A stretch of DNA of 64,000 nt from positions 1 to 64,000 of the forward strand of contig JALEVV010000027.1 of assembly GCA_022788185.1 (NCBI GenBank), in the 5' to 3' direction. This document shows, in pieces, positions 59,103 through 64,000 of the stretch; within the stretch, counting starts at the first letter, position 1, and each line of letters opens with the position of its first letter. The position numbers and the translations under genes were made by a program. The notes below the pieces were generated by a model that was given only the letters and a program-made list of their open reading frames with translations, did no database searches and was not told where the DNA came from. This DNA comes from Spirochaetales bacterium. Lineage in GTDB: Bacteria; Spirochaetota; Spirochaetia; Sphaerochaetales; Sphaerochaetaceae.

Positions 59103-62002
59103 TTCCTGTCCTCCAGTGCTGCCAGCAGGGACCTCAGTCTTATCCTGACCGCTCCCACGTTGGTTATCTCATCGATTTTGATCTGGGTATATATCCTGTC
59201 CTTCTCCCTCAGGATGCTTCTGACCTCATCGGTCGTGACGGCATCGAGTCCGCAGCCGAAGGAGACGAACTGTACCAGATCCATGTCCTCCTGACCGGTG
59301 ATGTACCTGGCGGCATCGTAGAGCCTTGTATGGTATGTCCACTGGTTGAGGACGTTGACATCATGCCTTGGGGAAAGGGCACTGACGGAATCCTCCGTGA
59401 TCACGGAGCAGCCCAGGCTGGTCACCAGCCTGTCTATACCGTGGTTCGTTTCCTCATCGACATGGTATGGGCGTCCTGCAAGCACAAGGATGTGTCTTCC
59501 TTCCTCCCTGGATCTCTTTACGATCTCAGCGGCCTTACGGGACACCTTCTCATGGTAGCCTGCAAGTTCCTCATAGGCTTTTTCGGCTGCCTTTTTCACA
59601 TCCCTCTTCGGAAGGCCGAAGGTTTCGGCAATTCTCTTAATGAAGTGCTTCTCATTGTCCAGTGAAAGGTACGGGATCAGGAGACGGCTCTTTCCCGTAT
59701 CCTGATTTGCCCTTATCACTTCACCGTAGTAAGCTACGACGGGACAGTTGAAGTGGTTGTTTCCCTTCTCCTCGTCAACGTTGTACGTTGATGAGGGATA
59801 GAAGATGATGTCTGCACCCTTTTCCTTTAGCAGGGCGATGTGTCCGTGCATCAGCTTTGCAGGGAAACACACCGTATCACTGGGCATGCTGCCCTGACCG
59901 AGGGTGTAGACGTCCCTGTTAGACGTGCCGCTCACGATGACCTTATATCCCAGTTCGGAGAAGAGAGTGTGCCAGAAGGGCAGAAGCTCATACATTCCCA
60001 ATGCAAGGGGAAGTCCTACAGACTCCCTCGTGCTTCCTGTGGGCTTTGTCTCATACTCATGGATCAGCTTCTGCTTGTAGGTATAGAGGTTGTACTCATC
60101 GTTGCTGCCGCCGTTCTTCGATACCGGACGGTCACAGCGGTTTCCGCTGATGAGTCTTCTGTCCCTGAAACTGTTGATCGTGAGCAGACAGTGGTTCGTG
60201 CACCCTTTGCATGTGGTGTTCGTGACCTTGTGGCTGAATTCATCGAGCTCTTCCTTTGAAAGTATCGTGCTCTCTGTTTTTCCGTCCCTGTCCGCATGTT
60301 TCTTTGCGTGGAGGGCCGAGCCGAAGGCACCCATCAGACCTGCGATGTTGGGCCTGATGACATCGTGTCCCATCTCAAGCTCGAAGGCACGGAGCACTGC
60401 ATCGTTTAGGAACGTTCCGCCCTGGCAGACGATGTTCTGCCCGAGGGAATCGGCACTCGATGCCCTTATTACCTTATATATGGCGTTCTTGACGACTGAG
60501 ATGGCAAGACCTGCGGAGATGTCCTCGATTGACGCACCGTCCTTTTGGGCCTGCTTGACTGAGGAATTCATGAATACGGTACATCTTGAACCGAGTTCAA
60601 CGGGAGCCTTAGCGTCTATCGCACGGCGTGCGAAGTCGGAGACGCTGACGCCCATTGCCGCTGCAAAGGTCTGAAGGAATGAGCCGCAGCCCGATGAACA
60701 GGCTTCGTTGAGGAATATGTCATCGATTACCCCGTCCCTGATCCTGAAGCACTTGATGTCCTGTCCTCCGATGTCGATTATGAAGTCCACGTCGGGACGG
60801 AAGAACTTCGCACCCAGAAAGTGTGCCTGGGTTTCGACCAGAGAGTAGTCGAGACGGAAGGCGGTCTTCAGAAGGTCCTCACCGTATCCTGTCGATGCGG
60901 CTGCCCTGATCTTTATGTACGGGAACTCCTCATAGAATGTGTTGAGAAAGGAGCTTACTGCCTGTACGGGATTTCCGTTGTTCGGGGAGTATCTGGTGAG
61001 AAGGAGTTTTCCTTCCTCACTGATGAGGCACATCTTGATCGTGGTTGAGCCTGCATCGACACCAAGGTATGCATTTCCCTTGTATGCTCTCGGATCGGTG
61101 CTTTCCACCATTGCCCTGGCATGGCGCTCCTTAAAGGCATTGTATACATCCTTATTCTCAAAGAGCGGGGATAGCTGGTTGAAGTTTCCCTTGCCGCTGT
61201 ATGCGGTGATGAGGGAGATTATCTCATCGATCGTGAGCCTGGTCGTTGTAGGGGAAAGGGCTGCTCCCAGTGCCACGTAGTAGAGGGAGTTCTCAGGGCA
61301 TATTCCCTCAAGCTTCAGTTCCCTGTCAAAGAAGTATCTGAGGCGGGATAAGAAGGTGAGGGGACCTCCGAGGTACACGACCTTTCCCTCTATCTTCCTG
61401 CCCTGTGCCAGACCTGCTATGGTCTGGTTCACTACGGCAAGGAGGATTGAGGAAGCAATGTCCTCAACCTTCGCTCCCTGGTTGATGAGGGGCTGGATGT
61501 CCGACTTGGCGAATACTCCGCAGCGGGATGCGATCGTATAGGTCTGAGTTGATTTCTTCGAGTAGTAATCGACTTCGTCACGGCCGATTCCGAGCAGGGT
61601 TGCCATCTGGTCGATGAATGCACCGGTTCCGCCTGCGCAGGTACCGTTCATCCTTACCTCCAGACCGTTTTTCAGAAAGAGGATCTTGGCATCCTCGCCT
61701 CCGAGTTCTATGATCGTGTCGGTGTCGGGAATGTACTCCTTTGCCGCAACTCTTGTGGCATATACTTCCTGTACGAAGTTAATTCCGCACTCGGTTGCGA
61801 CTCCCATGCCTGCCGATCCTGAAATGGAAAGCGTGACGCTCTCGCCCTTGGCATATGGTCTTACCGACTCCAGCATCTCGGCACTCTTCTGTTTTATCTG
61901 AGAAAGGTGGCGCTGATAGTCAGTGAAAAGTATCTCTTTCTTATCATTCAGAAGGACAACCTTAATGGTGGTTGATCCCACATCAATCCCCAAATGTAGC
62001 AT
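59099..62002 (-). CDS. Acyl-CoA dehydratase activase-related protein with two BadF/BcrA-type ASKHA domains
   Basis: Two nucleotide-binding starts (LHLGIDVGSTTIKVVLL; AYLGVDAGSTTIKMCLI); NGTCAGGTGAFIDQMA and NEACSSGCGSFLQTFA; C-terminal CoA-activase-type domain. Confidence 0.88.
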   Translation of the reverse strand: MLHLGIDVGSTTIKVVLLNDKKEILFTDYQRHLSQIKQKSAEMLESVRPYAKGESVTLSISGSAGMGVATECGINFVQEVYATRVAAKEYIPDTDTIIELGGEDAKILFLKNGLEVRMNGTCAGGTGAFIDQMATLLGIGRDEVDYYSKKSTQTYTIASRCGVFAKSDIQPLINQGAKVEDIASSILLAVVNQTIAGLAQGRKIEGKVVYLGGPLTFLSRLRYFFDRELKLEGICPENSLYYVALGAALSPTTTRLTIDEIISLITAYSGKGNFNQLSPLFENKDVYNAFKERHARAMVESTDPRAYKGNAYLGVDAGSTTIKMCLISEEGKLLLTRYSPNNGNPVQAVSSFLNTFYEEFPYIKIRAAASTGYGEDLLKTAFRLDYSLVETQAHFLGAKFFRPDVDFIIDIGGQDIKCFRIRDGVIDDIFLNEACSSGCGSFLQTFAAAMGVSVSDFARRAIDAKAPVELGSRCTVFMNSSVKQAQKDGASIEDISAGLAISVVKNAIYKVIRASSADSLGQNIVCQGGTFLNDAVLRAFELEMGHDVIRPNIAGLMGAFGSALHAKKHADRDGKTESTILSKEELDEFSHKVTNTTCKGCTNHCLLTINSFRDRRLISGNRCDRPVSKNGGSNDEYNLYTYKQKLIHEYETKPTGSTRESVGLPLALGMYELLPFWHTLFSELGYKVIVSGTSNRDVYTLGQGSMPSDTVCFPAKLMHGHIALLKEKGADIIFYPSSTYNVDEEKGNNHFNCPVVAYYGEVIRANQDTGKSRLLIPYLSLDNEKHFIKRIAETFGLPKRDVKKAAEKAYEELAGYHEKVSRKAAEIVKRSREEGRHILVLAGRPYHVDEETNHGIDRLVTSLGCSVITEDSVSALSPRHDVNVLNQWTYHTRLYDAARYITGQEDMDLVQFVSFGCGLDAVTTDEVRSILREKDRIYTQIKIDEITNVGAVRIRLRSLLAALEDRK

Positions 62003-62251
62003 AATATGAAAAATGGCGATTGTTTATCCTTTTGTCAACTGTCAGATTATGGTTTTTCCCTGTTAATTTTATTTATTAAAAAGAACTGAATGATACTATT
62101 TTATATTGACGTAAAAAATAATATCTGTCAGGAAAAGAATAGGACAAATCATGGCCGTTTTGTATCACAATACAGTCAGTCTGTTACCATGGCGGAAAAA
62201 AGCACGTCAATCGTAATAAACTTCTTTCTGGATTGACGGGGGCTTGCGAAC

Positions 62252-62527
62252 TTGTCCGAGCTTCAGAAATCAGTGTGTCACACTACGAAGAATGAGGCAG
62301 AGTGTGACTTTCAGACGTTAACGAAGGTGTTTCTGAGAGATTATCAGGATTATGATCAGCTGGAAAGAGGATTGCAGGAGTTTGTGGACTTCTTCAACCA
62401 TGAGAGGATTCATCATGGACTGGATTACCATACACCGGATGAGGTATATGAACAGGGAACTTTCCCTGATATTAAGGAGAATGAGGTAGCTAAACTGTTT
62501 CGGATAATTTTACTGATACTGTCCTGA
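62252..62527 (+). pseudogene. IS3-family transposase, C-terminal remnant
   Basis: AECDFQTLTKVFLRDYQDYDQLERGLQEFVDFFNHERIHHGLDYHTPDEVYEQGTF; rest of the integrase core absent. Confidence 0.75.
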
Positions 62528-62686
62528 CGTGTCTCTTGGCTTTAATGTCTGCTGCGTCAGGATAAAAGGAAATGAGGAAAATAAGTGTAAAAATTTTACA
62601 ATATAATTGTTGATATGTGTAATAATATTGCATATATTATTGGTAAAAAGCTTAAGAATCCTTTCTGGCTTTTATCAGGAGTGAAT

Positions 62687-63826
62687 ATGCTGAAAAAGGT
62701 AAGGTTCAGGAACTACAGGTCATTTATTCGGGAGACAGTAATCTCTCTGGAGAAATCTAAACTATCGATTCTTGAGGGAGTCAATACTGAAACCGGTCTC
62801 CTGAAAGGCTGTGCTTTTTTTGGCTCCAATGCATCCGGTAAAACAAATGCCCTGTATTCGATTTCCCTGTTGCTTGAGCTTCTTTTCCTTAATGCACCTG
62901 TCGATCTGGCTTCCCAGATAACTGTTTTTAATGATGAACCTACGGCCTTTTTTGAGTATACCTTCTCTTTTGATGGCGATGAAGTTATTTATTATTTCGA
63001 AATTGACAGGAGCGGGAGGGTTGTCAAGGAAAGTCTGGTCCTGAATGGCGACCGACTGTTGCTCAGGCTTACCAATTCGGCTGAATCATCTCTTACTGAT
63101 AAAAGGTTCTATGATAAGGATGACATAGACGAATATACGCTGTTTATAAGGAATATCTATTTCAATACAAAATTCATGACATTTCCTGTTCTGAGGAAGT
63201 GGTTTGACAGTCTTTCCAAATCGATTTTCATTAATCTGGCTCAGAACAGGACAGTTTCTTTCGGTTTGAGGGCAGAAGAACTGAATCTTCCCACTTATCT
63301 TGATACCTACGGGGATGCGGAAATAAATGCATTCCTTAATTCATTTGGGTTTCCTTACACCATACGATATGATAAAGGTCAGGATAATTCTCCTGCCAAG
63401 CGTTCTTTCGAGGCAAGACTTTCTTTTGTCCGTAAGGATCTGCCACCTGTTCTGTATTCGATGGAGTCATATGGTAACCACATTCTGCTGACGCTTCTGC
63501 CTGCAGTCATTTCCGCAATGAGGAATGGTTCAATGCTGCTTATTGATGAATTCTCAAGTGGTCTCCACAACGAACTGGAAGAGTTGCTGATCAGATATAT
63601 CTACAGGAATTCCTCATGCCAGCTGTTTTTTGTGTCACATTCCACAAACCTGCTCAAAACCAGTCTTCTCAGACCGGATCAGCTATATTCCGTTGACTTT
63701 GATTCCTCCGGAAGTTTTATCAGAAAATTCTCAGAGGAGCATCCCAGGGAATCTCAGAATCTGGAGAAGATGTATCTGGCCGGAGTATTTGGGGGAATTC
63801 CGCTGTATGACAGATCTGATCTTTAA
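62687..63826 (+). CDS. AAA ATPase, AAA_15/RloA-like family
   Basis: FRNYRSF start, Walker A GSNASGKTN, MESYGNHILLTLLP, Walker B LLIDEFSSGLH, SHSTNLL, C-terminal PRESQNLEKMYLAGVFGGIP. ORF track start 62615. Confidence 0.85.
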   Translation: MLKKVRFRNYRSFIRETVISLEKSKLSILEGVNTETGLLKGCAFFGSNASGKTNALYSISLLLELLFLNAPVDLASQITVFNDEPTAFFEYTFSFDGDEVIYYFEIDRSGRVVKESLVLNGDRLLLRLTNSAESSLTDKRFYDKDDIDEYTLFIRNIYFNTKFMTFPVLRKWFDSLSKSIFINLAQNRTVSFGLRAEELNLPTYLDTYGDAEINAFLNSFGFPYTIRYDKGQDNSPAKRSFEARLSFVRKDLPPVLYSMESYGNHILLTLLPAVISAMRNGSMLLIDEFSSGLHNELEELLIRYIYRNSSCQLFFVSHSTNLLKTSLLRPDQLYSVDFDSSGSFIRKFSEEHPRESQNLEKMYLAGVFGGIPLYDRSDL

Positions 63827-64000
63827 CAGAGACAAATCAATTGGTCAGGTGATATATATTGTAGAAGGCGATAAGACGGAGCATTTGCTTCTTAGAAGAG
63901 TTTTTTCAATACTCGGCTATTCTGTTGTTTCTTACAATAAGAATAATGATTCAGGTATATATCTTCAGGGCCGGAATAAGTATTCCAGAGTATTTATTAT
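63807..64000 (+). CDS. Truncated partner gene of the AAA ATPase, possibly TOPRIM/RloB-like
   Basis: ATG 63807 overlaps the ATPase gene; MTDLIFNRDKSIGQVIYIVEGDKTEHLLLRRVFSILGYSVVSYNKNNDSGIYLQG..., open to the window edge. Not in the ORF list. Confidence 0.5.
   Translation, partial: MTDLIFNRDKSIGQVIYIVEGDKTEHLLLRRVFSILGYSVVSYNKNNDSGIYLQGRNKYSRVFI

Noticed and set aside
60090-60674. Plus-strand 194-aa ORF and similar long ORFs opposite the activase and ileS
   Set aside because: Antisense to well-supported conserved genes, with no family motifs.

Overview
This 64 kb bacterial window may be from a spirochaete, judging by lipoproteins with VSC/ASC lipoboxes and general gene content, but that placement is low confidence. 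(1) 0-6 kb is an eroded mobile-element zone with C-terminal gene fragments, a lone VirD4/TraG-type coupling protein and decayed IS630-like and IS1634-like transposases. (2) 6-13.3 kb holds an HTH protein with a degenerate Fic-like domain, an amidohydrolase/HAD/esterase operon, a NUDIX hydrolase and a GH38 alpha-mannosidase broken by one in-frame TGA. (3) 13.4-31.6 kb is a dense defence-type island: a C5-methyltransferase with an NgoMIV-like endonuclease, a tandem Zn-finger protein, an ankyrin gene coupled to a degenerate mini-FtsK-like protein, a WYL regulator coupled to a UDG-like protein, three HNH endonucleases, a two-gene module of an unknown 942-aa protein plus a 1587-aa DEAH/DUF1998-type helicase (Druantia III-like layout), and a Vsr-type nuclease with an extra domain. 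(4) 31.8-53.8 kb is mostly core genome: a lipoprotein, an ilv/leu operon preceded by a previously unlisted Leu/Ile/Val-rich leader peptide and attenuator, rpmF-acpP-rnc, an Rpn-like nuclease with a duplicated tail, cca, and ileS-lipoprotein-fmdB-trpS. (5) 54-57.7 kb is an operon of five small exported proteins. (6) 57.8-62 kb encodes a 2-hydroxyacyl-CoA dehydratase-like protein and its tandem-domain activase. (7) The right edge has an IS3 remnant and an AAA ATPase overlapping a truncated partner gene. All assignments come from reading the sequence and recalled family motifs; no searches were run.
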